A DNA stretch of 48,148 nt from a virus, in the IMG/VR virus record IMGVR_UViG_3300005466_000013, positions 1-48,148 of that record. One strand, 5' to 3'. Every line of letters starts with the position of its first letter. Position 1 is the stretch's first letter. This document shows, piece after piece, positions 32,498-40,137 of the stretch. The notes below the pieces were generated by a model. That model was not told where the DNA came from. It saw only the letters and a list, made by a program, of their open reading frames with translations, and did not search any database. The position numbers were made by a program, and so were the translations under genes.

Positions 32498-32883
32498 TCA
32501 CTGTCTATCGTTATATGTTTTGAAATTGCTTGACTTATAATATAGTTTGCTCCTACCATTGAGATTACATAGATAGGCCAAAAGTAAAGAGGCTGGTCAA
32601 CAAATATAAGAAATCCTGCACTTCCCCAAATTGAAGGCATGCAAATAGCACATTTATAAAAAGGTTTTAGCCAGTAATCAACGCTTTCCGTGGCATTTTT
32701 CCATCTTCGGTAATGACTAACGGTAAAATAATTAACGCCTTCGGGCCATATTTCCGGCTTTACTCTCTGATATAAATAAGCTCTTATTCCTCTGTCTATA
32801 TTTTCGAAAATCATTCCCTCGGTCATGCTTGCGTAGATAGCCCAAATTATAAGATCATTTATTACCCAGGTTTCAAGCATCAT
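32494..32883 (-). CDS. Membrane protein, possibly DUF1360-like (129 aa)
   Basis: The start is likely ATG 32883 (or 32880), after the metallopeptidase frame; the longer frame lies inside that gene. Hydrophobic segments occur near residues 5-20 and 90-120, with L-K-P-F-Y-K-C-A-I-C-M-P-S-I-W-G between them, a Cys-x2-Cys pattern seen in small phage membrane proteins. Function unknown. Confidence 0.6.
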   Translation of the reverse strand: MMLETWVINDLIIWAIYASMTEGMIFENIDRGIRAYLYQRVKPEIWPEGVNYFTVSHYRRWKNATESVDYWLKPFYKCAICMPSIWGSAGFLIFVDQPLYFWPIYVISMVGANYIISQAISKHITIDSE

Positions 32884-33193
32884 ATTTAAATGTTTTGATA
32901 GCTTGGTGTAAAAGGGCTGCGAAGTTTTCGACAAAATGCTCTTTTTCTTCGTGCTTGTCTTTAAATAAAGATCTTTGCCACCCTGATTTTTCTAATATCA
33001 TATGCACAAGCTCATGGAAGAAAGTTTGCTCTAAGGCTGTTTCATTTACTGGTTCATTGTTCCAAAAATCAGCTAGTTTAATTGTATTTGTCAGATAATC
33101 GGCGTATGCTACATCACCTATACTACTTAGCTCTTTGTTTCCAATCTCTACTTTTATAGATTGCCCGTAAATTTGAAATTCTTTTGGTATCAT
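32873..33193 (-). CDS. ImmA/IrrE-like HExxH metallopeptidase (106 aa)
   Basis: F-F-H-E-L-V-H-M-I-L-E contains H60-E61-x2-H64, the zinc site of gluzincin proteases such as ImmA and IrrE, with a later Glu (E-N-F-A-A) as candidate third ligand. The protein is short (no HTH). It sits between the terminase and small membrane genes, not next to the repressor, so cleaving the repressor is possible but not implied by position. Confidence 0.78.
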   Translation of the reverse strand: MIPKEFQIYGQSIKVEIGNKELSSIGDVAYADYLTNTIKLADFWNNEPVNETALEQTFFHELVHMILEKSGWQRSLFKDKHEEKEHFVENFAALLHQAIKTFKYDA

Positions 33194-33201
33194 ATTTTGT
33201 A

Positions 33202-34521
33202 TTATTTTGCGTTTTGTCCCGCGCTGAGACTTTGCGGTTTGTACTTTTTCGGGTTATCTATAAAGTCAGGAAAATTAGCATCAAGCAGATAGCGAAACCA
33301 ATCTAAATGGTGATTTCCGTTTGATAAACTATCCTTAATCAACTCCCCTTTTTCATCCACTGCCGCCTTTCCGCAATCTCTTATTACTCCTTTACAGTTT
33401 TCCCCGATTTCAATATTTGCATTAGTTAAAATTGAATTACAAAGCGTTCTACTGTCATCTAAATATAGGTTCTTTCCTCTTACTTGCATTTGCTCATCTC
33501 TTAGTTTGAGAGTAGACCTTACTACCTTCCAACTGGTAAGACCTGACTTTGCAGCCACGCGATTATTCCCCGACGCATCACCTGTTACCTTGAGGTTTGA
33601 AGTCATTTGAGGATATTTAGCGATTATTTGTTTACATACTTCCTCCGGGTCACTGTTTGCAATAGAAAATTCATCTATAATTTTCAGGGTTAAGAGGTTA
33701 TACCTTTGAGCTACGCCACAGGTCATAGGATTAACGTTAAAATCCAGGCTAATCCAGAGCGGAAGATTAGGATTAAGTTCAATAGGTTTGGTTTTATGTT
33801 TAAGCTCAGAAAAGGCGTATAAATAAGGCTTGTCATTAGCGTTTACAAATTCCCCGTCAATCTCTTGAAGGCGGTTCAATTCGTCAAGCTGTTCGGCTAG
33901 TTCGTCAATTTGGTGACGTGGAATAAAAGGATTGTCGTATGAGGTATATTTTAATCTTCGAAAGTTCTTGTCTCCGTCTTCGGCTCTTTTTGCCAAAGTG
34001 TAGAATTTATGCTCCCCGTCCTTATGATATTTGCCTTTAGGAACCCCGGCGGCTATGAGTTGACTATCTGAGTAATCTGTGAGCATCGGTAAAACTGCGT
34101 TGTCATAGAGGTAATTGTCTTTAAGAATAATCCCGGCCTCATTTAGGAAAATTTTCTTATATCCGAATCCTTCCCAGTTTTCGGGCCTGTCAGAGCTTCG
34201 AAAATCTATAACTGAATCTAAAATTTTTAATTCTCTTCTTTGTTGATGCCATGAGTAATTGTCTGAGCCTAGTATTTTAAGGACAGGAAGGAAGTATCTC
34301 TCAAAATATCTATCTATGTTGCCGTTTATTGTATCACCCCACAACATAGGGGTAATTCCATCTAAGGCGTATTCTATGTAAGCCTGTGCGGCTCCCCTGG
34401 TCAATCCAAATCTTCGACCTTTGGTTACGATAGTATATTTTTTAAACTGATCGTCAGGAGGAAAAAATATTTCCATTTGCGCCCGCGAGTAATCAAGATC
34501 AAGATTTATTATCGTTTCCAC
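33202..34521 (-). CDS. terL: Terminase large subunit (439 aa)
   Basis: ATPase half: T-K-G-R-R-F-G-L-T-R-G (Walker A, residues 33-43) and K-I-F-L-N-E-A-G (Walker B with Glu128). Nuclease half: S-L-D-F-N-V-N-P-M, T-G-D-A-S-G and H-H-L-D-W-F-R-Y supply the acidic residues of the RNase H-like cutting site. The start is GTG 34521. It overlaps the small subunit by 23 bases. It packages DNA into heads using ATP. Confidence 0.9.
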   Translation of the reverse strand: METIINLDLDYSRAQMEIFFPPDDQFKKYTIVTKGRRFGLTRGAAQAYIEYALDGITPMLWGDTINGNIDRYFERYFLPVLKILGSDNYSWHQQRRELKILDSVIDFRSSDRPENWEGFGYKKIFLNEAGIILKDNYLYDNAVLPMLTDYSDSQLIAAGVPKGKYHKDGEHKFYTLAKRAEDGDKNFRRLKYTSYDNPFIPRHQIDELAEQLDELNRLQEIDGEFVNANDKPYLYAFSELKHKTKPIELNPNLPLWISLDFNVNPMTCGVAQRYNLLTLKIIDEFSIANSDPEEVCKQIIAKYPQMTSNLKVTGDASGNNRVAAKSGLTSWKVVRSTLKLRDEQMQVRGKNLYLDDSRTLCNSILTNANIEIGENCKGVIRDCGKAAVDEKGELIKDSLSNGNHHLDWFRYLLDANFPDFIDNPKKYKPQSLSAGQNAK

Positions 34522-34792
34522 CGATCACGTTTTTGGTAATATTTATTTTAACTCCTTCTTTAGGGATGAATATATCTAGTTTACGAGGGATGAAATAAGG
34601 GAAGAATTTGACTAAGACTTCCAAGTATCGGGTTTTATTTTTTTTTCGGATAGATTGAAGGGCATCTTTTATGTTATCCACCTCCCCTTCCATTATATCA
34701 ACAAATAGCTCTTTGGCTGCCTTGGTTGTTTTACTTTCAGCCCCCTTCGGCTTTGTTGGTTTATGTCCTTTTTCAAATGGTCTGCCGCGCAT
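34499..34792 (-). CDS. terS: Terminase small subunit (97 aa)
   Basis: It begins R-G-R-P-F-E-K-G-H-K-P, a DNA-binding start often seen in small terminases, followed by a helical oligomer region. It is directly upstream of the large subunit, as expected. First gene of the late operon. Confidence 0.75.
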   Translation of the reverse strand: MRGRPFEKGHKPTKPKGAESKTTKAAKELFVDIMEGEVDNIKDALQSIRKKNKTRYLEVLVKFFPYFIPRKLDIFIPKEGVKINITKNVIGGNDNKS

Positions 34793-34814
34793 ATTTTTGC
34801 AATATTATTGCGAA

Positions 34815-34904
34815 TTATGAGTAAAATATATCAACTCTCATCTTACTTCCATCTAGCAAAGTGATAAATACAGTTAATCCGGTTTTATGGAAGTAAAAAA
34901 GCAT
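34815..34904 (-). CDS. Possible 29-aa microprotein at the early/late boundary
   Basis: ATG 34904 overlaps the TAA of the upstream gene (TAATG) and runs to TAA 34815. The product (F-I-T-L-L-D-G-S-K-M-R-V-D-I) has a beta-hairpin pattern. The same bases contain an inverted repeat that may be regulatory, so this could instead be non-coding. Confidence 0.3.
   Translation of the reverse strand: MLFYFHKTGLTVFITLLDGSKMRVDIFYS
34843..34896. promoter_or_regulatory. 10-bp inverted repeat upstream of the terminase operon
   Basis: TTACTTCCAT (34843-34852) and ATGGAAGTAA (34887-34896) are perfect inverted copies 34 bp apart. They lie in the gap before the late operon and could be an operator for the late switch. 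No TTTG/TAnnTTTG promoter was found with correct spacing. Confidence 0.42.
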
Positions 34905-35389
34905 TATTTGATAAAGTTTTCGTACCACTCATCGAAGGTGATAGGTCTGTTTGTTATAGTCATTATCCCCGCGTAAAAAGCTTGTCTAAGATTTTCCTTA
35001 TACATTTCGATGGGCATAACAATTGCTCCCTCATTTTCAACGCGATCGGGAAAAAAGCTGGCTTCAATGGCTTTTAGTTCTTTCTTTTCTTGTGGTGTGA
35101 GCTTATCAAAATATCCTTCTGAGTCTATGTCAACGCCAATGGAAACCATTATCTGATTTAGTGTCTCTTGCGCCGGGGAAATATTAATTTTTATTTTTCT
35201 GTCAACATCTTCTAAAAATGCGAATTCGATACCGTTTTCAGAGAATGTTTTTACCCGGTTGTCATCTATTTGGATTGGGTCGGTATAATCGGGGAAAGAA
35301 TTTTTTACGTCCGATTCATTTAAAAACTTATAACTTACTCCATCTTTTCGATAGAAAAACTCTCCGCTTACTTTTCTGATTGTTCCCAT
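34904..35389 (-). CDS. Hypothetical protein (161 aa)
   Basis: Last long gene of the early operon. The N-terminal half is beta-rich (G-E-F-F-Y-R-K-D-G-V-S-Y-K-F) and the C-terminal half helical. No motif recognised. It overlaps the upstream 83-aa gene by 22 bases. Confidence 0.62.
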   Translation of the reverse strand: MGTIRKVSGEFFYRKDGVSYKFLNESDVKNSFPDYTDPIQIDDNRVKTFSENGIEFAFLEDVDRKIKINISPAQETLNQIMVSIGVDIDSEGYFDKLTPQEKKELKAIEASFFPDRVENEGAIVMPIEMYKENLRQAFYAGIMTITNRPITFDEWYENFIK

Positions 35390-35619
35390 AGGTTTGCTTT
35401 TATTAGTTTATCGTAATCCAATTCAAGTTTACTTATTCTAGATTGAATCCATTTAAAAAGCTCATAATCTTTGATTTCGTCCTGAATTTTTTGACTTTCT
35501 TCAATTTTGGCCTCTAAAATAACTAAGCTGTCATATGTTTTTTTGAACAACTCAGGGCTTGTAAACAGTGGTGTATTTGGCTGCGAACCTTTAATCCAAT
35601 ATTTTTCAGAGGCTTTCAT
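35368..35619 (-). CDS. Hypothetical coiled-coil protein (83 aa)
   Basis: Mostly a single long charged helix (I-E-E-S-Q-K-I-Q-D-E-I-K-D-Y-E) likely to form a coiled coil. Unknown function in the early operon. Confidence 0.58.
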   Translation of the reverse strand: MKASEKYWIKGSQPNTPLFTSPELFKKTYDSLVILEAKIEESQKIQDEIKDYELFKWIQSRISKLELDYDKLIKANLWEQSEK

Positions 35620-35627
35620 ATCTCTTT

Positions 35628-35894
35628 TTATTTTTGATATTCAAGTAATTCGAAAACATGCCAAACGAAGCCTTCTGATTGAACCGTTCCTAAAAAGATA
35701 CCTTCTGATTTATGAGGCTTTCCGGTTGGAATTATTCCAAAAGTCCTTCTTACTTTCTCTTGTCTTTCCTGCTCTATCTGCCAAAAAACTATATTTCCTC
35801 TTTGGGTCTGACAAGAGAGAAAAACCCCTCTCGGAATATACAAAGTTTGAATCTCAATTAAGTCCAATTCATATTTGTAAATTATGTCTTTCAT
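35628..35894 (-). CDS. DUF7352-like phage protein (88 aa)
   Basis: The start at ATG 35894 overlaps the upstream TGA. I-Y-K-Y-E-L near the start, Y-I-P-R-G-V-F-L-S-C-Q-T-Q in the middle and L-G-T-V-Q-S-E-G-F-V-W-H-V-F-E at the end match the DUF7352 pattern of small phage proteins. Function unknown. Confidence 0.7.
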   Translation of the reverse strand: MKDIIYKYELDLIEIQTLYIPRGVFLSCQTQRGNIVFWQIEQERQEKVRRTFGIIPTGKPHKSEGIFLGTVQSEGFVWHVFELLEYQK

Positions 35895-36121
35895 ATCTCT
35901 TCGACCTCCCAACCGCTAACCGTTTGCATGAGCGTAATAACTTCCTCCACTTCCTCCTGAGTTTTAAAATGCTCCCCTTTTGCAACTATCTTAATCCCGT
36001 ACCAGACCATGAAAGACCACTTTTCACCTGTGGTAGTGTGAACTTTTACGATTTCATAATAAAAATTTTTGTTCATGGTCTTTTTTTCTAACAATTCAAT
36101 AAAATCTTTCTCTTCTTTCAT
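35891..36121 (-). CDS. Hypothetical protein (76 aa)
   Basis: It has F-Y-Y-E-I-V-K-V-H-T-T-T-G-E-K-W-S-F-M-V-W-Y-G, a beta-sheet pattern, and a Glu-rich end. Linked by ATGA to the DUF7352-like gene. No family recognised. Confidence 0.58.
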   Translation of the reverse strand: MKEEKDFIELLEKKTMNKNFYYEIVKVHTTTGEKWSFMVWYGIKIVAKGEHFKTQEEVEEVITLMQTVSGWEVEEI

Positions 36122-36172
36122 TCAAACTATTTAAAAACTTTAGACAAATATTATGATTATATCGATACTCGC

Positions 36173-36391
36173 TTATTTTTTTGTCCATTTCTTTTTAGCT
36201 CGGCGGCTTTTATAGCTTTCGGTACTGGGAATTTCGGCGGGTACAAGTTGGATAATAAGCCCGTCGGGAAATTCAAGGTAATATTTTCCTTTTAGTTCAA
36301 AAAAACGCTTGGTCGCTCCTACCTCTTCGACAAGTTTTGCCTTTTTAAGCTTCAGGTACTTTTGTTCGAATTTCTGCCAAACCTTTTTCAT
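36173..36391 (-). CDS. Small basic protein (72 aa)
   Basis: The frame opens at TTG 36397 (overlapping the NinG-like stop), with an ATG at 36391. A Lys-rich N-terminal helix, a central E-L-K-G-K-Y-Y-L-E-F-P-D-G beta part and a basic R-R-A-K-K-K-W-T-K-K tail suggest nucleic-acid binding. Function unknown. Confidence 0.55.
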   Translation of the reverse strand: MKKVWQKFEQKYLKLKKAKLVEEVGATKRFFELKGKYYLEFPDGLIIQLVPAEIPSTESYKSRRAKKKWTKK

Positions 36392-36393
36392 TT

Positions 36394-36873
36394 TCAACCA
36401 TGAATCAAATTTTGATAGTGTTTAATCAATAATTTAAGATTGAAAGGCTCTAATTTGAAAATTCTATGCTTCAAAATCTCCAAATTATGTAAATAAAGGA
36501 TTCCAAACTCGTCTATTAATCTCAGTGCAAAGGCGGGTTTATTACCCTCGGTAAATAAATTGCATTTCTTACACTGAGGTCGGCAATTTTCTGGAGTCCA
36601 TCGGGTAGAATAATGACTACGGCTTAAATAATGGCCGCATTGAAGCGAAGTCCAGTGATAAACCTTTCCGCACGTATAGCAACGGTTTAAACCTCTTTCA
36701 TCCATGCCCCTTTGACGTATGAAAATACTGAAAACCTTATCTAAATCCAAAATGAGTTGTTTTACCTGGGTTTCTTTATCTAGGTTCTTAGTCGAGATTC
36801 TTTTTACTCTCCTGTATTTGGGTTTTTCCTGTTTCACTGGTTTGGGGTCGGGGCCGTTTGGTTTTCGGTACAT
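36394..36873 (-). CDS. ninG: NinG/Rap-like recombination nuclease (159 aa)
   Basis: Start ATG 36873. The zinc module C-Y-T-C-G-K (Cys65, Cys68), then L-Q-C-G-H-Y-L-S-R (Cys79-His81) and C-R-P-Q-C-K-K-C-N (Cys101, Cys104) is the signature of lambda NinG/Rap, an endonuclease that acts on recombination intermediates. The N-terminus is basic. It works naturally with the RecE/RecT-like and NinB-like genes of this operon. Confidence 0.87.
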   Translation of the reverse strand: MYRKPNGPDPKPVKQEKPKYRRVKRISTKNLDKETQVKQLILDLDKVFSIFIRQRGMDERGLNRCYTCGKVYHWTSLQCGHYLSRSHYSTRWTPENCRPQCKKCNLFTEGNKPAFALRLIDEFGILYLHNLEILKHRIFKLEPFNLKLLIKHYQNLIHG

Positions 36874-36897
36874 AATTTTTCTCTTCAAAATGATGTT

Positions 36898-37086
36898 TCA
36901 TGGAAAGGCCTTTGCAATTTTTTCAACTATTTCGTCGTATTCCTCAAGATCAATGTCATTTTTCTCTCTGAATTTTTCAATCCTTCGTCGAATGCTTTCA
37001 TTTTCTTTCTCAGATAGAAAACCAGTTATCCGAAGATATGCCCTGAAATAATTGGCCCTGACAAATTTATTCTTTGAGTCTTCCAT
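36898..37086 (-). CDS. Hypothetical helical protein (62 aa)
   Basis: Charged helical protein with R-I-E-K-F-R-E-K-N-D-I-D-L-E-E-Y-D-E. Not recognised. It lies directly upstream of the NinG-like gene. Confidence 0.55.
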   Translation of the reverse strand: MEDSKNKFVRANYFRAYLRITGFLSEKENESIRRRIEKFREKNDIDLEEYDEIVEKIAKAFP

Positions 37087-37097
37087 CTTTTAGTTTT

Positions 37098-37265
37098 TTA
37101 GTGAATCCAAGCGGGAAAAAGTCGCTTTCTAATATCTATAATACTTTCCCCGTTGTAATATTTATGAAAGATTCGCCTTGCTTCGCCTTCTGTTTCAGCT
37201 TCAACAATTGAGCCGTGAAAAGTTCCGGTTACGGCCCATGCAATATGGGTTCTTTTTTCTTCCAT
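37098..37265 (-). CDS. Hypothetical protein (55 aa)
   Basis: ATG 37265 to TAA 37098. It has I-A-W-A-V-T-G-T-F-H-G-S-I-V-E-A-E-T-E-G-E-A-R-R-I-F, a short beta-beta-alpha pattern of a very small domain. It fills the gap between two other small genes in the same operon. Function unknown. Confidence 0.58.
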   Translation of the reverse strand: MEEKRTHIAWAVTGTFHGSIVEAETEGEARRIFHKYYNGESIIDIRKRLFPAWIH

Positions 37266-37266
37266 C

Positions 37267-37425
37267 TTACCAAAAATTTCTTAATCTACTTTTTCTCTCA
37301 CTTTTTGCTTTATCTCGAGGCTTTCGACACTCTTTACAGATATTTTCGTGACCATCTCGGTTACCTGGTTGTCGGTGAAAGTCTTCTAAGGGCTTGGATT
37401 CGTTACAGGTGTTACAGGTTTTCAT
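37267..37425 (-). CDS. Small zinc-finger protein (52 aa)
   Basis: ATG 37425, TAA 37267. Cys4-x2-Cys7 and Cys30-x2-Cys33 (C-N-T-C, C-K-E-C) form a four-Cys zinc site, with D-G-H-E-N-I-C-K-E-C resembling the zinc half of endonuclease VII-like HNH proteins but without the catalytic half. Probably DNA binding. It overlaps the upstream gene by 14 bases. Confidence 0.62.
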   Translation of the reverse strand: MKTCNTCNESKPLEDFHRQPGNRDGHENICKECRKPRDKAKSERKSRLRNFW

Positions 37426-37807
37426 AAACAGCGGTTTTGCGGTTAAAATCCTTTTCAGAAGGATAAAGAGGAAATAAATTCAACTGATTTGGGTCGATCG
37501 GATCAGGCAAAACGGGATCGTTCCAATTATCGTCGTCGCCCCTTTCCCAGTCCCATTTTACCCATTCAGTGCAAACTGGCCAACCGTCCGAATCAAAAAT
37601 CCATTCTTTTTGCGGGTCAGGTGCATTAAGTAAAACTCTATCCAGCACGGGACATTTTTTGTCACTTAAAATTCCAGTATGAGTGAATTTTTCATGGATG
37701 CAGCATGAACAAAAAGCATCCTCGAATATCATTCCTTCCGTTCCGTTGCTTGGCATAAATGAACTTCCGGCCATTTCTGGATAATTGTAAAGTACTTTCG
37801 GTGTCAT
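37412..37807 (-). CDS. Conserved-type phage protein with clamp-binding-like motif (131 aa)
   Basis: The start is ATG 37807 (the frame opens at TTG 37813). It has F-C-S-C-C-I-H-E and C-P-V-L-D-R-V-L, a Cys-rich pattern, then D-P-N-Q-L-N-L-F-P near the C-terminus. QLNLF matches the QLxLF sliding-clamp-binding consensus. It might recruit the host beta clamp to phage replication. Otherwise unknown. Confidence 0.62.
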   Translation of the reverse strand: MTPKVLYNYPEMAGSSFMPSNGTEGMIFEDAFCSCCIHEKFTHTGILSDKKCPVLDRVLLNAPDPQKEWIFDSDGWPVCTEWVKWDWERGDDDNWNDPVLPDPIDPNQLNLFPLYPSEKDFNRKTAVYENL

Positions 37808-37809
37808 AA

Positions 37810-38850
37810 TCAAAAAGGGGCTACTTCCGGTTTATCTTTTTCATAAAAATTAATAGGCTGTTGTGCCACTGGTATTTCCCAACCGTTAAGCGGGGAGTCT
37901 CCATTTTCTTCGTTATATCGATTGGTTTTCCTGTCGAAAGTCAATTCAATTACTCCCGGTATTCCTACAAGCTTCTGATTTTTGACCTTATGGACATGGA
38001 GTTGTACTGCTTGGTCTGTTTTGTCTGCATGAAAATTAGGTCTATGGGCTGCCACTATTACGTCCATAGCGTTAAGCCACATTGCGCCGCCTCTCAAGTT
38101 GTAACCGTCAGGAACTGGTAATGAACCGTCTTTGTTTTTTACAATCCCGCCTCTTGGATGCTCCACGAAGTTAAAAACCAAACCTTTTCTAATCGCAAAA
38201 TCTTTGATCATTGCGAATTTTGAGGCCAAATATTCATCCAAAAGGCCGCTATAGTTGTGGATAACTTTATTCCAAGGGTCTAAAATGCAACCGTCTGCGC
38301 CTTCAGTGCCTACCACATAATCGAAATATTTTAAAACTACATCGGCTGTTTTTAATTCTTCTGGATAGATGACAGTAAAGTACTTATCAACGAATTCTAT
38401 TCCCCGGTTATATTCGGCCTCCGACATTTGCAAAAGTCCGTAATACGGGTCTGTAGTTTTTCCGATGTAGGAGTGTATCAAAGTATCATAAATTTCCTCC
38501 GGCGTAAGGTTCCCTTTCTCATCTGAACCCATATTTTCAGGGCAGAAGATTACCCATTTTTTCTTCGCATAAATGGAACGAGCCAAAGCCAATTGTAAAA
38601 TCATTTCGGTTTTCCCGTGGTTTGGAAATCCTGTCCAAGCATACAAAAAACCTCTTTTCCATGTCATGTGTGGATCAATCGACCGGAAATAAGTTGTTTC
38701 TCCTCTCGGTTTTCCTTTCTTGAAGGAAAGTTTCATGCTGTCGGCATAATCTGAGGCTTTGTAAATTCCCTTTTTGTAGGTCTTTTTTTCATCGGGGTTA
38801 CTGTCCAAAACTTTCATTATTTCGCCGGAAAATTCAGTGCCGTAAGTCAT
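37810..38850 (-). CDS. DnaB-like replicative helicase (346 aa)
   Basis: RecA-type motor: G-F-P-N-H-G-K-T (residues 74-81, Walker A), G-C-I-L-D-P-W-N (Walker B) and F-V-E-H-P-R-G-G. It lacks the N-terminal DnaB domain, so it is a short Twinkle/gp4-like helicase core. Placed after the replisome-organiser-like gene, it is probably loaded by it at the phage origin. Confidence 0.82.
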   Translation of the reverse strand: MTYGTEFSGEIMKVLDSNPDEKKTYKKGIYKASDYADSMKLSFKKGKPRGETTYFRSIDPHMTWKRGFLYAWTGFPNHGKTEMILQLALARSIYAKKKWVIFCPENMGSDEKGNLTPEEIYDTLIHSYIGKTTDPYYGLLQMSEAEYNRGIEFVDKYFTVIYPEELKTADVVLKYFDYVVGTEGADGCILDPWNKVIHNYSGLLDEYLASKFAMIKDFAIRKGLVFNFVEHPRGGIVKNKDGSLPVPDGYNLRGGAMWLNAMDVIVAAHRPNFHADKTDQAVQLHVHKVKNQKLVGIPGVIELTFDRKTNRYNEENGDSPLNGWEIPVAQQPINFYEKDKPEVAPF

Positions 38851-39197
38851 TTAAGTTTTTTATATTTTGCAATGATTGATTCTACAAACTGACGGTTAGA
38901 TTCTACTTCCCTCATCCATTCATCATGCCAAAGGATTTGATCTTCTTTTTTGTTTAAGAGCTGATCAATCATTAAGTTAATGACGTGGTTGGAGTTGTCT
39001 ATAAATTCACTTACAACCTTGAGGTGTTTTTCTTCAATTTGGGCGCGTTTTAGCTGGTCTGCTGTAAGGTTGTCTCTCTGGTATATCCAGGCTACTTTTT
39101 TACCTCTTTCGATTAGATCGGCCTTCAATTTCTCTAAGGATTCATTGTAAACCCTGTTAAAGATACTAAATTCTAAATTGCTATCCAACTGAAACAT
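38847..39197 (-). CDS. Hypothetical helical protein between replication genes (116 aa)
   Basis: All-helical and charged. Placed between the replisome-organiser-like gene and the helicase, it could be a helicase loader by analogy with lambda P, but no AAA+ motif is present. The role is inferred only from position. Confidence 0.58.
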   Translation of the reverse strand: MFQLDSNLEFSIFNRVYNESLEKLKADLIERGKKVAWIYQRDNLTADQLKRAQIEEKHLKVVSEFIDNSNHVINLMIDQLLNKKEDQILWHDEWMREVESNRQFVESIIAKYKKLK

Positions 39198-39203
39198 AAC
39201 GCG

Positions 39204-39938
39204 TTACCCTCCAAACAGCTTATCTTTTTCCTCTACTGTGTATTTCTTTTTTGTAATCGCAAGCACTGGCGCGGGTTCTTTGTTTTCTTCGTCAAACCAA
39301 ACTGAAATCATTTTTTGTTTCCAGTTATGGACTTTGTTTCCAAATGAATCATGCCAATCTGAAGCCTCATAATAATCAAAAGCTTTTTGAGCTGATCTTT
39401 TTGTATATCCTTTTTCTTTAAAGAAAGAAACTACTTCATTAAGGGAAGGGTGATTAGTATTACTACTCTTCTCTTCTTCTTTATCTTCTTCTTTATCTCT
39501 CTCTTCTTCTTGCCATGCTTCGCTATTTTTTTTATGGCGGTCGTTATGCTTCGCTATACTTTTTTTAACGGTCGTTATAGTGTCGCTATCGGTCGCTATT
39601 TTTTTCTTATTTTCCCATCGTTTTTTTGCTCCCAATTTTCCAGCTTCGGAGGCTTGAGCTTTTGTTTTTTCCAGGCTAATCGTATAATCTTTCACTTGAT
39701 GATCCAAAAAAGAAACATGCAAAAAATCCCCTTCCTGTTTTACAAAACCTAAATCTTTAAGTTTTTGAAGGTATTTTTTTCCGATCCTGTAATCAATGTC
39801 GGAGTCTTTCATTTTTCCTTCTAACTTCCAGTATAAACAACAAGCTTGTAAAAACGCCCCTTGTATGTCTAGCTTTTGAAAGGAAATCCTGCCGATTAGC
39901 CACCTTGCTACATCGAATTTAAAATAAGGTAGTTCCAT
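39204..39938 (-). CDS. Replisome-organiser-like replication initiator (244 aa)
   Basis: The N-terminal ~85 residues (F-K-F-D-V-A-R-W-L-I-G-R-I-S-F...G-A-F-L-Q-A-C-C-L-Y) fit the DUF4373 / Lin1244-type winged-helix domain of phage initiators. A charged linker follows, then a C-terminal domain (S-F-F-K-E-K-G-Y-T) common to phage replication proteins. The linker DNA holds six phased TCGYTAT words, so the gene may carry its own origin, as lambda O does. Followed by the helicase region. Confidence 0.75.
   Translation of the reverse strand: MELPYFKFDVARWLIGRISFQKLDIQGAFLQACCLYWKLEGKMKDSDIDYRIGKKYLQKLKDLGFVKQEGDFLHVSFLDHQVKDYTISLEKTKAQASEAGKLGAKKRWENKKKIATDSDTITTVKKSIAKHNDRHKKNSEAWQEEERDKEEDKEEEKSSNTNHPSLNEVVSFFKEKGYTKRSAQKAFDYYEASDWHDSFGNKVHNWKQKMISVWFDEENKEPAPVLAITKKKYTVEEKDKLFGG
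39520..39599. repeat. Six phased TCGYTAT repeats: candidate lytic origin
   Basis: TCGCTAT or TCGTTAT occurs at 39520, 39541, 39551, 39572, 39583 and 39593. Spacings are 21, 10, 21, 11 and 10 bp, nearly whole helical turns, so all sites face one side of the DNA. T-runs separate them, and a pyrimidine-rich stretch flanks them. Such an array inside an initiator gene resembles the lambda origin. Confidence 0.62.
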
Positions 39939-39950
39939 AATCCTTTCCGT

Positions 39951-40133
39951 TTACAAAAACATTTCTTCCTCATCTTCGGTTTTATGCAATCTCGGTCTGA
40001 AAAACTCCACTTCCCTATCCTCTTCCTCTTTAGAGAGAAATTTTGTAGATCGTCTGATAAAATGGACGGCGATATAAACAGCTCCAACAAGCCCGGCGGC
40101 AACTCCGCAAACAGTCAATAACAGTTCTGCCAT
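39951..40133 (-). CDS. 60-aa single-pass membrane protein
   Basis: The start is ATG 40133, after the upstream stop. A membrane helix at residues ~3-25 (L-L-L-T-V-C-G-V-A-A-G-L-V-G-A) is followed by a basic segment R-R-S-T-K and an acidic end. An early membrane protein of unknown role. Confidence 0.62.
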   Translation of the reverse strand: MAELLLTVCGVAAGLVGAVYIAVHFIRRSTKFLSKEEEDREVEFFRPRLHKTEDEEEMFL

Positions 40134-40137
40134 AACT

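Noticed and set aside
39908-40102. 64-aa minus-strand frame
   Set aside because: Overlaps the 60-aa membrane gene and the initiator start in a different frame.
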